64,000 nt of DNA. Origin: JBBQYA01 sp031412335. Lineage in GTDB: Bacteria; Bacteroidota; Bacteroidia; Sphingobacteriales; Sphingobacteriaceae. The stretch is from NCBI GenBank assembly GCA_031412335.1, contig JANOCT010000031.1:1-64000 (forward strand), in the 5' to 3' direction. The translations under genes and the position numbers were made by a program. Below, piece after piece: positions 1 through 8,744 of the stretch (position 1 is the stretch's first letter; the number at the start of each line of letters is the position of its first letter). Under the pieces are notes generated by a model. That model worked only from the letters and a program-made list of their open reading frames with translations. It made no database searches and was not told the DNA's origin.

Positions 1-2
1 TA

Positions 3-131
3 CAGGGTTATTTAGATGAGTTTTGTTACAAAGTAAATCGAAGATATTTAGGGGAAAACTTATTTGAACGATTAATTAGTATTTCTATGGATGATACTTG
101 GTATGGTAAGAAGAAGTATGTTAACGGATAG
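3..131 (+). mobile_element. 3' end of an ISXO2-like (IS1595-family) transposase gene, cut by the window edge
   Basis: Only the last 42 codons are present, open from the left edge to a TAG at 129-131. The residues read GYLDEFCYKVNRRYLG, then ENLFERLI. This is the typical C-terminal end of ISXO2/IS1595-family DDE transposases, in which the tail of the catalytic domain reads YLDEFxYRxNRR. The gene presumably begins left of the window, so its integrity cannot be judged. A possible right end of the element is the run ending TTTTTACCCC near 170, but the left end is not visible, so I do not call an inverted repeat. It marks the left flank of the accessory region. Confidence 0.7.
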
Positions 132-282
132 TCATTTAAAATTATATCCTTTTCTCCTTTTTTACCCCAGCATCTCAACTAGAAGTTTCATTCCAGTTCG
201 CTAATTTGGTTAATGATAACCTTCGTTTCTATTTTCATCAAGCCAATTTCAATCAAAAAGTGTCAATATGCGTTCCAAACAC

Positions 283-436
283 AACATCATGCAGGGAGTT
301 GCATCATTGTATCCATTTTAATGTAACATCGTGCAGGGAGTTGCATCATTGTATCCATTTTAGTGCAACATCGTGCAGGGAGTTGCATCATTGTATCCAT
401 TTTAATGCAACATCGTGAAAGGAGTTGCATCAAATG
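283..436. repeat. 42-bp tandem repeat, about 3.6 copies
   Basis: Copies start with AACATC at 283, 325, 367 and 409, exactly 42 bp apart. Each carries GCAGGGAGTTGCATCATTG followed by TATCCATTTT. The last copy is partial and diverged (GTGAAAGGAGTTGCATCA). Copies differ at only a few bases. Inside the array GTTGCAT and ATGCAAC form a perfect 7-bp inverted pair around a 16-nt spacer. Because 42 is a multiple of three, one frame stays open (206-418, a 14-residue peptide repeat), but nothing else suggests that this is translated. It lies between the transposase tail and the 3' end of the peptide transporter gene. Confidence 0.85.
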
Positions 437-449
437 AAATTGTTAACTA

Positions 450-2087
450 TCAATTATGCTGAGAAATTACACTCCTTAACCATTTTAATAAAATAAAAAT
501 TGCTGAGGCGGCTACTAAGCAGGCAAAAAAGTTGACCAAAAAGAAATTAGCTTTACTATCATAACCATCCCAAAGGGAAGCAAGTACGCCAGATAATTTA
601 TTTCCGATGGAAGTAGCTAAAAACCATCCACCCATCATTAAAGAGGTAATCCGAACTGGAGAAACTTTCGAAACTAAAGAAAGTCCAATAGGTGAAAGAA
701 ATAATTCGCCAATGGTAACTACTCCATAGGAGCCAATCAACCACCAAGCTGATGCTTTATCACTTGTCATATCAGTATTCCAAACGGCAAATGCCATTAC
801 CAAAGTCGATAATCCGGTGATTAATAACCCATATCCGATTTTTGCTGGAGTGCTGGGCTCCGCATTTCTTTTCCGCAAGAATGAAAAAAAGAGTATCACA
901 ATGGGTGTCAATAAAATAATAAAAAATGGATTGACTGATTGGAAAATTTCAGTTGAAATTAATTTAACAGAGCCGTCATTCTGAGGCCATTTTTCTTTGG
1001 GTAAATTTTGAAAGTAAGGAGCAGGTGATAGTACTTTTAATTTAGTTCCATCTGCACTTTTTTCTGCTCTGAAATACGAATCATATTGAGGAAATGAATC
1101 TGGTTTTGCACTTAATTCTTGAACCATTCCGAAAGGTTTTAGAACGGGTGCAACCTCTGGATTAATCTGCCTGTCGGTATATGTTTCGGCCCAGATAGTT
1201 AGTGCCGAAGCATTTTGTTTGAATACTGCCCAAAAAACTACTACAATTAGAAAAATTGATAACAATGCTCCAATTCTAGATTTATCTTCCTTATTCGATT
1301 TTACTAATAAATTAATGTAAAAAGCAATAATTGGAATACATGCAACAATGAAACCATCTGTAGAATCGGAACCGAAAATATTACCTGGAATCATCCAGCC
1401 TAAAGCACCAAAAACAATAGCAGGCAAAAACACATAATAGATAACTTTATCTACAGGCATATCTTCTGGATTAGCTGGTTTTTTTATATCAGCAAAATCA
1501 ACATGTTTTTTTCCGGCAATGAACCAAATTATGCCAATCAACATTCCAACACCTGCTGCACCAAAGGCATAACCCCAACCATATTCATTACGCATATAGG
1601 CTGCTACGAAATTGCATATAAAGGCTCCTAAGTTTATTCCCATATAAAATATGTTGTATCCGGCATCTTTCAAGGGTTTTTTGTCTTCATCTGAATATAA
1701 ATTACCAAGTAGAGTCGAAATATTTGGTTTGAAAAAACCATTCCCAAAAACAATCAGCAAAACTGATGGCCAAAAGAATGTCATTCCTGGAATTGCCAAG
1801 CCAAAATAGCCTGCGGACATTAACAAGCCACCAATTATAATGGATTTACGATATCCTAGAATCCTATCTGCAAGTAAACCACCCAAAAAAGGGGTCAAGT
1901 AAACCAATCCTAAATATGTTCCAACTATATCAGATCCTTCAGCCTTACCCATTCCTAAACCACCTTTAGATGAGTCTGTTAAATACAAAAACAAAATCCC
2001 CAACATCAAATAATATCCGAACCGTTCCCACATTTCAGTGAAAAATAGGACGTACAAGCCGCGAGGGTGTTGAGGAGATTGGGTCAT
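450..2087 (-). CDS. POT/PTR2-family peptide MFS transporter
   Basis: A proton-coupled oligopeptide transporter of the inner membrane that imports di- and tripeptides. The family signature ExxERFxYY is present as EMWERFGYY about 18 residues after the chosen start. The second-loop motif GGLLADRILG follows, and then about 12-14 hydrophobic segments. I chose the ATG at 2087 because homologues typically begin a few residues before HPRGLYVLFFTEMWERF. The frame stays open to an ATG at 2201, which would add 38 residues resembling a signal peptide and is less likely. Length (545 aa) is normal for bacterial members. It is transcribed toward the tandem repeat and appears monocistronic. Confidence 0.92.
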   Translation of the reverse strand: MTQSPQHPRGLYVLFFTEMWERFGYYLMLGILFLYLTDSSKGGLGMGKAEGSDIVGTYLGLVYLTPFLGGLLADRILGYRKSIIIGGLLMSAGYFGLAIPGMTFFWPSVLLIVFGNGFFKPNISTLLGNLYSDEDKKPLKDAGYNIFYMGINLGAFICNFVAAYMRNEYGWGYAFGAAGVGMLIGIIWFIAGKKHVDFADIKKPANPEDMPVDKVIYYVFLPAIVFGALGWMIPGNIFGSDSTDGFIVACIPIIAFYINLLVKSNKEDKSRIGALLSIFLIVVVFWAVFKQNASALTIWAETYTDRQINPEVAPVLKPFGMVQELSAKPDSFPQYDSYFRAEKSADGTKLKVLSPAPYFQNLPKEKWPQNDGSVKLISTEIFQSVNPFFIILLTPIVILFFSFLRKRNAEPSTPAKIGYGLLITGLSTLVMAFAVWNTDMTSDKASAWWLIGSYGVVTIGELFLSPIGLSLVSKVSPVRITSLMMGGWFLATSIGNKLSGVLASLWDGYDSKANFFLVNFFACLVAASAIFILLKWLRSVISQHN

Positions 2088-2787
2088 TGATGGATAAGCT
2101 GATATACTCTGCAAAGTATATAAATTTTGAGCTTTAACAAATAACAAGAGTTGCAAAATAAAGCAAAATGATAAAGTTAATTGAGAAAATACTTTTTGCA
2201 TAGAAAACTAAATCGGCTAACTATATTTATTTTAACTCTTTAAAAATACCTATAAGTAGGTAGTGAAATAAGGTGTTTACACCCTTCTTTTAAGCAATTA
2301 AAAGTTTGAATTTTAGAGCAGAATTAATATAAAATAAACGATTACTTTCACTATGAATGCTTTATCAAATAAAAAGACTTTATGCAGGTTTACTACACAC
2401 CGCAGTGCCGAAATAGTAGAGAGTGAAAGCCAAACTAAACGCTTTGTATTTTTTCCATATCCAGAAAATAATATTTACTTGGATGCCATCGTTGGTAAAA
2501 GTTCTTTGGAATCAAAATGACAAGCAATGCGAACTGTTTAACCACGTGCTGGCTACTTTGTTGCATTTAAATCGGCATAGGAAATCCAAACACGCTATGC
2601 CGAATTGTTTAGATATGTAAAGTATTTTTTTTTATGTTTATTATGTAATTTAACTCGTCTTTTAAAAATGAGCTTTGCAATTAAAAATAAGGCTATAAGA
2701 GCACTTTTAGTTCAAAATTTTTACCAATTTCTATTTTTACCATTACTTCTATCCATATAAAATATATAAAATCGATAAATAAAAATT
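2088..2787. other. Long AT-rich intergenic region before the effector island
   Basis: Between the divergent transporter gene and the 1016-residue protein I find no convincing gene. A 65-codon open frame (2423-2620) has an unremarkable sequence and no relatives that I recognise. Two small inverted repeats lie near 2248-2283 and are listed separately. A run of nine T precedes ATG near 2627-2638. The last 100 bases are extremely AT-rich and should hold the promoter of the island, but no clean TAnnTTTG box is present. The length is consistent with the island being inserted or carrying its own regulatory region. Confidence 0.5.
2248..2283. promoter_or_regulatory. Two adjacent short palindromes, possible operator
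   Basis: ACCTA-TAAG-TAGGT (2248-2261) and GGTGT-TT-ACACC (2272-2283) are two perfect 5-bp inverted repeats within 36 bases, upstream of both the transporter gene and the island. The arrangement resembles regulator sites, but no regulator gene lies nearby. A role is inference only. Confidence 0.25.
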
Positions 2788-5700
2788 ATGGCAACTACCA
2801 ACATCAAAAACAGACACACACTTTTTAATTTTAGCAGCGTTAGAAACGCTGAAAAGAGTAATCCTGAAAAACAACAGGAGCGCTATGTTTTCCTACTTGA
2901 CTCTGTAGACAGTGCATACATGGCTGCTATGCGAAACCGAACTGCTAACCAGACTAAAAAGCAAGTTATGCAGGCTACCAGTGTAAATTTGTTTAAGTAT
3001 TCTGAAACAAGTTTAAAGGCAGACATTGGTTCTAACTTTTATGATGCTGCAATTTGGTTAGCGCAAAACAGAACAAAATTTGTGCTTGAGACACTTAACA
3101 CGAAAATAAACGGATTGGCTGTTTTAAATCCTGTCACAAGTAAAAAAGTGTGGGATAACCTTTTTTATCAAATATTTAACTCACAATCTGTCTATATTCG
3201 AGAAATGCTAATGCAGGTGCTTGTTTTAGATAATTTGCTACGCCATAAAACTCTATCTCCAATAGATAATACTAAAGTATTAGCAAACGCTACTGTTGTG
3301 ATACCAGGATTTTTATTTGATGAAGATAAAATATCGGAAACACTACCACAACAACAAGAGCCAACCAATGACATAGCAACAGCTCGTACAGTGCGAAGAA
3401 ATCAGGCATACGAAAATATAAATGCTGCAGAGAGAGCGAAAAAAGAATTCATAAAGGATCAAGATAATTATAGAAAATTAAATACGGCAAGATATAAGGA
3501 AGAGTATGCGCGATATCAAGAAGATATTGCGCCAATAATTGAACGTTACGAGGAGGAATTACTTGCTGAAAAAATAAGAATTGAAGCTTTAACAACCGCA
3601 CCCGAACGAAGTTCGAGCTCGACAATATTTAATGTCGCCCCCCTTAGGTTGCCGCGCTTTGAGTTCACTACTGAACCAGCTTTAATAGAAATTGAAAATC
3701 GATTAAATCCTGATATTTATGAATTTATCAATAGGTACGGTGTTTTTACCGATAGTGAAACCCATGAAGATGTACTAAAAAAAATTGACCAGCAAATTGC
3801 TAATTTTCATGCAGAAGCAATAAATAATACAGATTTTTATGAACCTGTTTTGGTAATTGCTGGAGTAGGACTTCCACTATCTGAGCCTCTTGAGCCAAAC
3901 TCTGCTCCTACAAATGCCAACATCAATATTGACCCAAATACGATACAAAAACACGGTGTAAGATTGATTGGTATTGAGGATTATAAAAAAGTAGTATCGA
4001 CTATTTGTTGCTACGATGCCGGAGAAGTAGCGCATATAGAAAACGTAATGGCAAAAGAATTGAGAAGCAAAACTACAACAAGAGAACGTAGTACCGAACT
4101 TACAGAAACCACTGAAACGCAGCAAGAATCTGAACAAATCTCGGATACTATTACTGTTCAAAGATTTGAGATGCAAAACGAGATCTCTAAATTAATGCAG
4201 GAGCAAAAGCAATTTAATGCTTACGCAAATTTTTCTGCTGAATATAGTCCGATAAGGCTAGATGTAGGTGCCAGCTACGCTTCAAATACATCCAAGGAAG
4301 AAAGTAATCGCCAAGCACTTACAGAAGCTAAAGAAATAACTCAGCGAGCTACGCAACGAATTTTGACCAAAGTGAGGACGGAAACAGTAAAAAAGACAAG
4401 CGAAAGATTTGAAGAGGTAAACCTGCATAGTTTCGATAATAGAGAGAGCACTAACCATGTTTCAGGCATTTACCGTTTTATAAACGCTATATACCGAAAC
4501 CAGATCTACAACTACGGTAAGCGAATGATTTATGAGTTTATGGTGCCACAACCTGGGCAGCTTCATAAATTAGGTATGGTGTCTAACATTAAAAACAACA
4601 TACCGGAAGTAAAAAGACCAATAGACCCTCGAAGCCTTGGATATACTGATTCATCAAAAATTTTGGAATATAATGTTCAAGCTATTTCTGCAATATACGA
4701 GGCAGCCGTGAACCCATATCCTGACAAAACTAAGACAATCGGAAAAACTTTTTCAGGAAGCAAAGTAGGAGCGGATGAAGTCTTTAACGAGAACTTTGAA
4801 ATACCAATACCAGAAGGATACGAAACATATAGTGCAAAAATTAGGAACTATGCCAGATATGACAATGATAAATCTGGTCAAAGTCACTCCTTTGCTATTA
4901 CAGTTGGTAATATTAATAGTACATTCAGCGAAATCCAATATGATTTAAACAACTATTTTAATACGGAAGAATATTATTCCGCAGATTTAGAAAAATATAC
5001 AAAATCCATCCCTGTGAGTTTCCATTCTTTAAATTATTTAGCCTTCAATATTAGCATATCAATAGTAACTGTTCCAACTCCTCAAACAATTAGACAATGG
5101 CAACACGATACCTTCAACGCAATCATACAAGGGTACAACAATCAATTGGCAGCCTACAATCAGTATGAATCGGAGAGTGCAAATACCGGCAAACAAAACT
5201 TAGCTACTAACCCCGGATTCTATCGCCAAATAGAGCAAGTGGTGCTGCGCAAAGCTTGTATTGATTACCTTATTAACCCAAGTATAAAGGGGGCAACTCA
5301 TTTTTCTGGAACCTCATTGAATACATACAGAATACATCAGAGCCAGAAATTTGATGAGTATGCAAGCTTAGCAAAGTTTATGGAACAGGCATTTGACTGG
5401 AATTTAATCTCTTACAACTTTTATCCATTCTATTGGGGAAGTATGTATAAATGGAATGAACTTTACCAATTCAATTGTGATGATCCATTACTCCGTAGCT
5501 TCATGCAGGCAGGTTTGGCAAGGGTATTTGTTACCGTAAAGCCAGGATTTGAAGCCGCAGTGATGCATTTTATGGCTACTGGCCAAATTTGGAACGGCGG
5601 ACAAGTGCCCGTTGTAGACGATCTATTGTATCTTTCTATTACCGATGAGATAAAAGAACAACAATATGTGGTAGAAGAAACATGGGAAACTGTAGTACCG

Positions 5701-5838
5701 ACAAGTTTGGTTGCATTGCAAGATACAGGCGTAGTTATTAAAGAAACTAAAGGGCTGCATTGTAATGACGAATGTAACGATCAAGCAGCGCTTACTTTTG
5801 TAGCAAATACAGATAAATTAAATTCTACCACAATGTAG
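2788..5838 (+). CDS. Uncharacterised 1016-residue cytoplasmic protein, candidate carrier/partner of tagged effectors
   Basis: I cannot assign a function. There is no signal peptide or membrane segment. Visible parts: a charged, probably coiled-coil stretch about residues 213-268 (ERAKKEF to EEELLAEKIRIEAL); a second long helical, Thr/Glu-rich stretch about 420-555; a conserved-looking block NYGKRMIYEFMVPQPG near 575; a beta-rich region about 650-780; and a C-terminal block with FMEQAFDW (about 865), FYPFYWG, ARVFVTVKPGFE (about 911) and IWNGGQVPVVDD. The last blocks resemble, from memory, very large uncharacterised proteins scattered among bacteria, but I could not check this. It ends 2 bases before the GH108 effector start, so the two are probably translationally coupled. 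It may serve delivery or loading of the tagged effectors. Confidence 0.75.
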   Translation: MATTNIKNRHTLFNFSSVRNAEKSNPEKQQERYVFLLDSVDSAYMAAMRNRTANQTKKQVMQATSVNLFKYSETSLKADIGSNFYDAAIWLAQNRTKFVLETLNTKINGLAVLNPVTSKKVWDNLFYQIFNSQSVYIREMLMQVLVLDNLLRHKTLSPIDNTKVLANATVVIPGFLFDEDKISETLPQQQEPTNDIATARTVRRNQAYENINAAERAKKEFIKDQDNYRKLNTARYKEEYARYQEDIAPIIERYEEELLAEKIRIEALTTAPERSSSSTIFNVAPLRLPRFEFTTEPALIEIENRLNPDIYEFINRYGVFTDSETHEDVLKKIDQQIANFHAEAINNTDFYEPVLVIAGVGLPLSEPLEPNSAPTNANINIDPNTIQKHGVRLIGIEDYKKVVSTICCYDAGEVAHIENVMAKELRSKTTTRERSTELTETTETQQESEQISDTITVQRFEMQNEISKLMQEQKQFNAYANFSAEYSPIRLDVGASYASNTSKEESNRQALTEAKEITQRATQRILTKVRTETVKKTSERFEEVNLHSFDNRESTNHVSGIYRFINAIYRNQIYNYGKRMIYEFMVPQPGQLHKLGMVSNIKNNIPEVKRPIDPRSLGYTDSSKILEYNVQAISAIYEAAVNPYPDKTKTIGKTFSGSKVGADEVFNENFEIPIPEGYETYSAKIRNYARYDNDKSGQSHSFAITVGNINSTFSEIQYDLNNYFNTEEYYSADLEKYTKSIPVSFHSLNYLAFNISISIVTVPTPQTIRQWQHDTFNAIIQGYNNQLAAYNQYESESANTGKQNLATNPGFYRQIEQVVLRKACIDYLINPSIKGATHFSGTSLNTYRIHQSQKFDEYASLAKFMEQAFDWNLISYNFYPFYWGSMYKWNELYQFNCDDPLLRSFMQAGLARVFVTVKPGFEAAVMHFMATGQIWNGGQVPVVDDLLYLSITDEIKEQQYVVEETWETVVPTSLVALQDTGVVIKETKGLHCNDECNDQAALTFVANTDKLNSTTM

Positions 5839-5840
5839 TT

Positions 5841-5942
5841 ATGTCGAAAAAAATGTTTGATCTTTTGAAAGATAATGGTATTCAAATAGATGATACCCTG
5901 TATGCTATGGCAGAACAGCAGGAGTTGCGGAAAAGTAAAAAA
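5841..5942 (+). repeat. Effector tag repeat, copy 1
   Basis: First of three about 102-nt direct repeats encoding the N-terminal tag. It differs from copy 3 at 11 of 102 bases by my count, mostly at silent or conservative positions. Similarity stops abruptly after the codons for RKSKKV. Confidence 0.85.
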
Positions 5943-6908
5943 GTGGATAATACGAGGATATCAAAGATAGAATTGATACCTGATTCAAAAAATGTTCAAT
6001 TATATGTTGTATCGCTCACTTTAAGCACAAGCTTTTATACCCATCTTGTTTTCGTTACTGTAAATGACAACGAATACCAAGCCGCAAGAAAAAATCCATT
6101 GCAAGAGGTAAATAAATTTTATGCCACTATTTTTATTGATCTGGCAACAGCACTAGATGCAGATTCAAAAGTGCTGATACGAGCTTATTTGAAAGATGTA
6201 GACACAGGGAAAGTTACTTATGAGAAAGCTGGTTTGTTTAAGTTAGAAACTTCTAATTCAAATGAGAAAAAAAGGGAGGTAGATGGAAAGGAGAATAAAT
6301 TAATTGGAATGGACGAATGTGCATTAAATTTCAATAAGATTTCAGCATTTATATTTAAAAATGAAGGTGGATATGTTGATGACCCTAATGACAAAGGTGG
6401 GAAAACAAATAAAGGAATCTCATGGAGAACATGGCTAGCTTACGCAAAAATCGACTTAAACTTAGAGCCAACAGTAAAGAATTTAAAAAATATAACTGAT
6501 GAAGACGCTAAAATTATTTACAAAAAAAGATATTGGGAAGCTAATGGATTTTGTATTATTAAAAACTTAAAAGTTGCGCTAATGTTTTATGATTGGACTA
6601 TAACTTCTGGTGGAGCTAGAAAGAAATTCGCAAAGCTTTTAATTGATGAATATGATCAGGATATTAGCACTGATAAAAATATTGGAGAAAATATTTGCCA
6701 TGCTATAAATAATATAAAAGATCAGAACAAATTATTAAAAGAGTTAACTGATCTAAGAAAAGATTACTACATAGAATTAGCATATAAAACAAATAAAGAT
6801 GGGACTTTCAAGAAAGATAATAATGGTGAACTTATACAAACCAGCGATCACAAATTTTTAAAAGGCTGGCTTAATCGGGTTGAAAATTGTTTTAATATCG
6901 TGCTATGA
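5841..6908 (+). CDS. Tagged effector 1: GH108 muramidase (lysozyme-like) toxin
   Basis: Three parts. Residues 1-34 are the shared tag (MSKKMFDLL, IQIDDTLYAMAEQQELRKSKK). About 36-140 is a beta-rich linker domain of unknown type. About 162-350 is a glycoside hydrolase 108 catalytic domain with the C-terminal peptidoglycan-binding part. The GH108 hallmark KNEGGYVDDPNDKGG gives Glu175 as the probable catalytic acid, followed by TNKGIS and RYW. Such enzymes cleave the glycan strands of peptidoglycan. There is no Sec signal, so the protein must leave by another route or by lysis. It starts 2 bases after the 1016-residue gene, and its stop overlaps the next lipoprotein start (ATGA). That pattern suits a toxin with a periplasmic immunity partner. 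A prophage endolysin is the alternative, but no phage genes are nearby. Confidence 0.85.
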   Translation: MSKKMFDLLKDNGIQIDDTLYAMAEQQELRKSKKVDNTRISKIELIPDSKNVQLYVVSLTLSTSFYTHLVFVTVNDNEYQAARKNPLQEVNKFYATIFIDLATALDADSKVLIRAYLKDVDTGKVTYEKAGLFKLETSNSNEKKREVDGKENKLIGMDECALNFNKISAFIFKNEGGYVDDPNDKGGKTNKGISWRTWLAYAKIDLNLEPTVKNLKNITDEDAKIIYKKRYWEANGFCIIKNLKVALMFYDWTITSGGARKKFAKLLIDEYDQDISTDKNIGENICHAINNIKDQNKLLKELTDLRKDYYIELAYKTNKDGTFKKDNNGELIQTSDHKFLKGWLNRVENCFNIVL

Positions 6909-7363
6909 AATCCAACAATTGTTTTGTTTTATTGATCTCATTATTTCTTATCGTTGGGTGTAGAAAAGCTTTTAATAAAGAAGGGTCTAAATTTTCAGTT
7001 TCTAAAGAAATGTTTTTGGGTAATTGGGAATACAATAGCCTAAATAATCAGAATGAGGCGATCAATAAAACATTTAAGCTTATGTTACAAAAAACAGAGT
7101 ATGATAGACTTGAAGGATACTATTGTTCAATATCTAGGAATGGTAGTAAAATAGATTGCTTTTCAGAAAATGAATTTAATATAAAAGGATTTTTTGAAAA
7201 TGATACAGTTTATTTAAAATTTTACTCAAGTTGGGATAACGCAGATGGCTCAGCAAAGTTGTTTTTTAATGAAAATAAGCAATTAGTCTGGCGTCTTGGG
7301 GAATGTAATGGTGAAATTTATCTCCCAATTGAAATTGAGCTTAAGTCAGTAGAAGAATTTTGA
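6905..7363 (+). CDS. Lipoprotein, probable immunity partner of the GH108 effector
   Basis: A 152-residue protein with an N-terminal hydrophobic stretch and lipobox IVGC (Cys19), so it should be exported and lipid-anchored in the envelope. The rest is beta-rich, with a GNWEY start and a GYYCSISRNG block reminiscent of small lipocalin-like barrels, but no family is recognised. The ATG overlaps the effector stop by 4 bases, implying coupled translation in fixed ratio. Known peptidoglycan-hydrolase effectors are commonly neutralised by periplasmic or lipoprotein immunity proteins encoded just downstream. The immunity role here is inferred from that. The stop may be premature: see 7362-7418. Confidence 0.7.
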   Translation: MKSNNCFVLLISLFLIVGCRKAFNKEGSKFSVSKEMFLGNWEYNSLNNQNEAINKTFKLMLQKTEYDRLEGYYCSISRNGSKIDCFSENEFNIKGFFENDTVYLKFYSSWDNADGSAKLFFNENKQLVWRLGECNGEIYLPIEIELKSVEEF

Positions 7364-7418
7364 TAATTACAAAGCAATTCAAGGTTGGAAAAACGAATCT
7401 TTTGAAGGAAAATGGTAA
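7362..7418 (+). other. Possible frameshifted C-terminal tail of the lipoprotein
   Basis: Directly after GAATTTTGA (stop at 7361-7363) the +1 frame continues for 18 residues, DNYKAIQGW then KNESFEGKW, to a TAA at 7416-7418. Removing one T from the TTTT run would join the frames as VEEF-DNYKAIQ. This may be an ancestral C-terminus lost by slippage, or chance. Confidence 0.3.
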
Positions 7419-7448
7419 AGATAAATTGAACACTAGCACACTCTAAAT

Positions 7449-7550
7449 AAGTCAAAAAAAATGTTTGACCTTTTGAGAGAAAATAGTATTCAGATAGATG
7501 ATACACTGTATGCTATGGCACAACAGCAGGAGCTGCGCAAAAGTAAAAAA
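7449..7550 (+). repeat. Effector tag repeat, copy 2 (first codon mutated)
   Basis: Second of the three tag repeats. It differs from copy 3 at about 6 of 102 bases. The position of the initiating ATG is AAG here (7449-7451), so translation most likely begins at the internal ATG at 7461, five codons in. Confidence 0.85.
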
Positions 7551-8744
7551 GTGGAAGGGAAAGTTTTAGAAATACTTCCCGCGGCTAGTGGCGAATATGA
7601 CGATAAAACAATCACTGTTACTCTTCAAATAAAAGCAAAAGGTTTAAAAAACTATAACGCAAAAATCATGATTGGAGAATTTCCAAATGTTTTGCCTGAT
7701 TTTGGTTCAGCGCTTGTTTCTTACAAGCTTAGTTCTGATACAATTACAAGGGTTCAAATCAAATTTCCTTCTGAAAATTTCAATTTGTTAAAAGTGCTCG
7801 TTCGAGAATCAAAGTTTATAGCAACAGTGGCTTGTGATGGGCTGAGTGCGGAATCAGAAGAATTTAAAATAAATGCTACGCCAAAACCTAAGAAAATAGT
7901 TGAAACGATAAAAAAAACTTGTTTATGCAAAAAAACAAGTTTTACGTCAGAGGAAATTAAAAACATTGTAATAGGACTAAGAAAAGGGGAAATTTTATTA
8001 AAAGCCACGGATAAGGACGGAAAAATGCGTAGAGACAAAGAAGGGCACCCTCAATATTATGACTCCAAAAACAATTCTATTCCAAATGATAAAAATGGCA
8101 ATCCAACATTAAAAGGTGGTAAAAAAATCTATGATGATTTAACTGTTTATGATGATAAAGACATAAATAATATCACAATTACAGAAAGACTTTTTTTTTT
8201 ACGAGATATTGATGAAAATATCAATGCAAAAGAGAGTAATTATTCTGAATTTACAAAGTGGTTAAATTTTGCTATTAAAGAACTTTTTTTAAATAGTTGT
8301 TTACGCAAAATTCATTTTTTAGCACAGATTTACCAAGAAACACAGCGTTTTGCAAAAAGTTATGAAAACACCTCAAGTGTTTATGGGGGTGGTAATTTTT
8401 ATCAAGGTAGAGGGTTTTTACAATTAACGCATGATTATAATTACAAAGCATTTTACAAAAGCTTATACAATAAAGAAGCGGACGCTATAGAATTAAAAGT
8501 ATTCGTACCTAAAGTTGCTAATTCATTGGAAATGGCAATGAGATCTGCGATTTGGTATTGGAAAAAAGAAAAAATAAATCAATACGCTGATAAAGATGAC
8601 TTAGCTAGAGTTTCAGCGGCAATTAATTTACAATCTATGGCGGATGATGCAACAATTAATGTAGGTAAAATAAATGGGTATATAGAAAGAAAAAAATACT
8701 ACCTAATCTTAAAAAATATTTTTGATTATGAAAACTGCAAATAA
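7461..8744 (+). CDS. Tagged effector 2: GH19 chitinase/lysozyme-family toxin
   Basis: Residues 1-30 are the shared tag minus its first four residues. About 33-145 is a beta-rich domain analogous in place, not in sequence, to that of effector 1. About 160-427 is a GH19 domain. The motif HFLAQIYQETQRF gives Glu293 and SYENTS gives Glu302 as the probable catalytic pair. GRGFLQLTHDYNYKAF is the GH19 substrate-groove signature. Related enzymes in phages and effectors degrade peptidoglycan. There is no signal peptide. A run of ten T (8191-8200) lies inside the coding region at RLFFLRD and is a potential slippage site. The next lipoprotein gene overlaps the 3' end by 17 bases. Confidence 0.85.
   Translation: MFDLLRENSIQIDDTLYAMAQQQELRKSKKVEGKVLEILPAASGEYDDKTITVTLQIKAKGLKNYNAKIMIGEFPNVLPDFGSALVSYKLSSDTITRVQIKFPSENFNLLKVLVRESKFIATVACDGLSAESEEFKINATPKPKKIVETIKKTCLCKKTSFTSEEIKNIVIGLRKGEILLKATDKDGKMRRDKEGHPQYYDSKNNSIPNDKNGNPTLKGGKKIYDDLTVYDDKDINNITITERLFFLRDIDENINAKESNYSEFTKWLNFAIKELFLNSCLRKIHFLAQIYQETQRFAKSYENTSSVYGGGNFYQGRGFLQLTHDYNYKAFYKSLYNKEADAIELKVFVPKVANSLEMAMRSAIWYWKKEKINQYADKDDLARVSAAINLQSMADDATINVGKINGYIERKKYYLILKNIFDYENCK

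Noticed and set aside
206..418. 70-codon open frame with a 14-residue peptide repeat
   Set aside because: It is the translation of the 42-bp tandem repeat. There is no upstream signal or recognisable domain, and it ends in the array.
283..436. Possible CRISPR array
   Set aside because: Units are contiguous at 42 bp with no variable spacers and no cas genes nearby.
2423..2620. 65-codon open frame in the long intergenic region
   Set aside because: The composition and residue order are not protein-like and no neighbour supports it.
5841..8744. Prophage lysis module (endolysins)
   Set aside because: No holin, tail, portal or integrase genes are present. Two different hydrolases share a tag, and each is followed by a lipoprotein. 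A degraded phage origin remains possible but fits less well.
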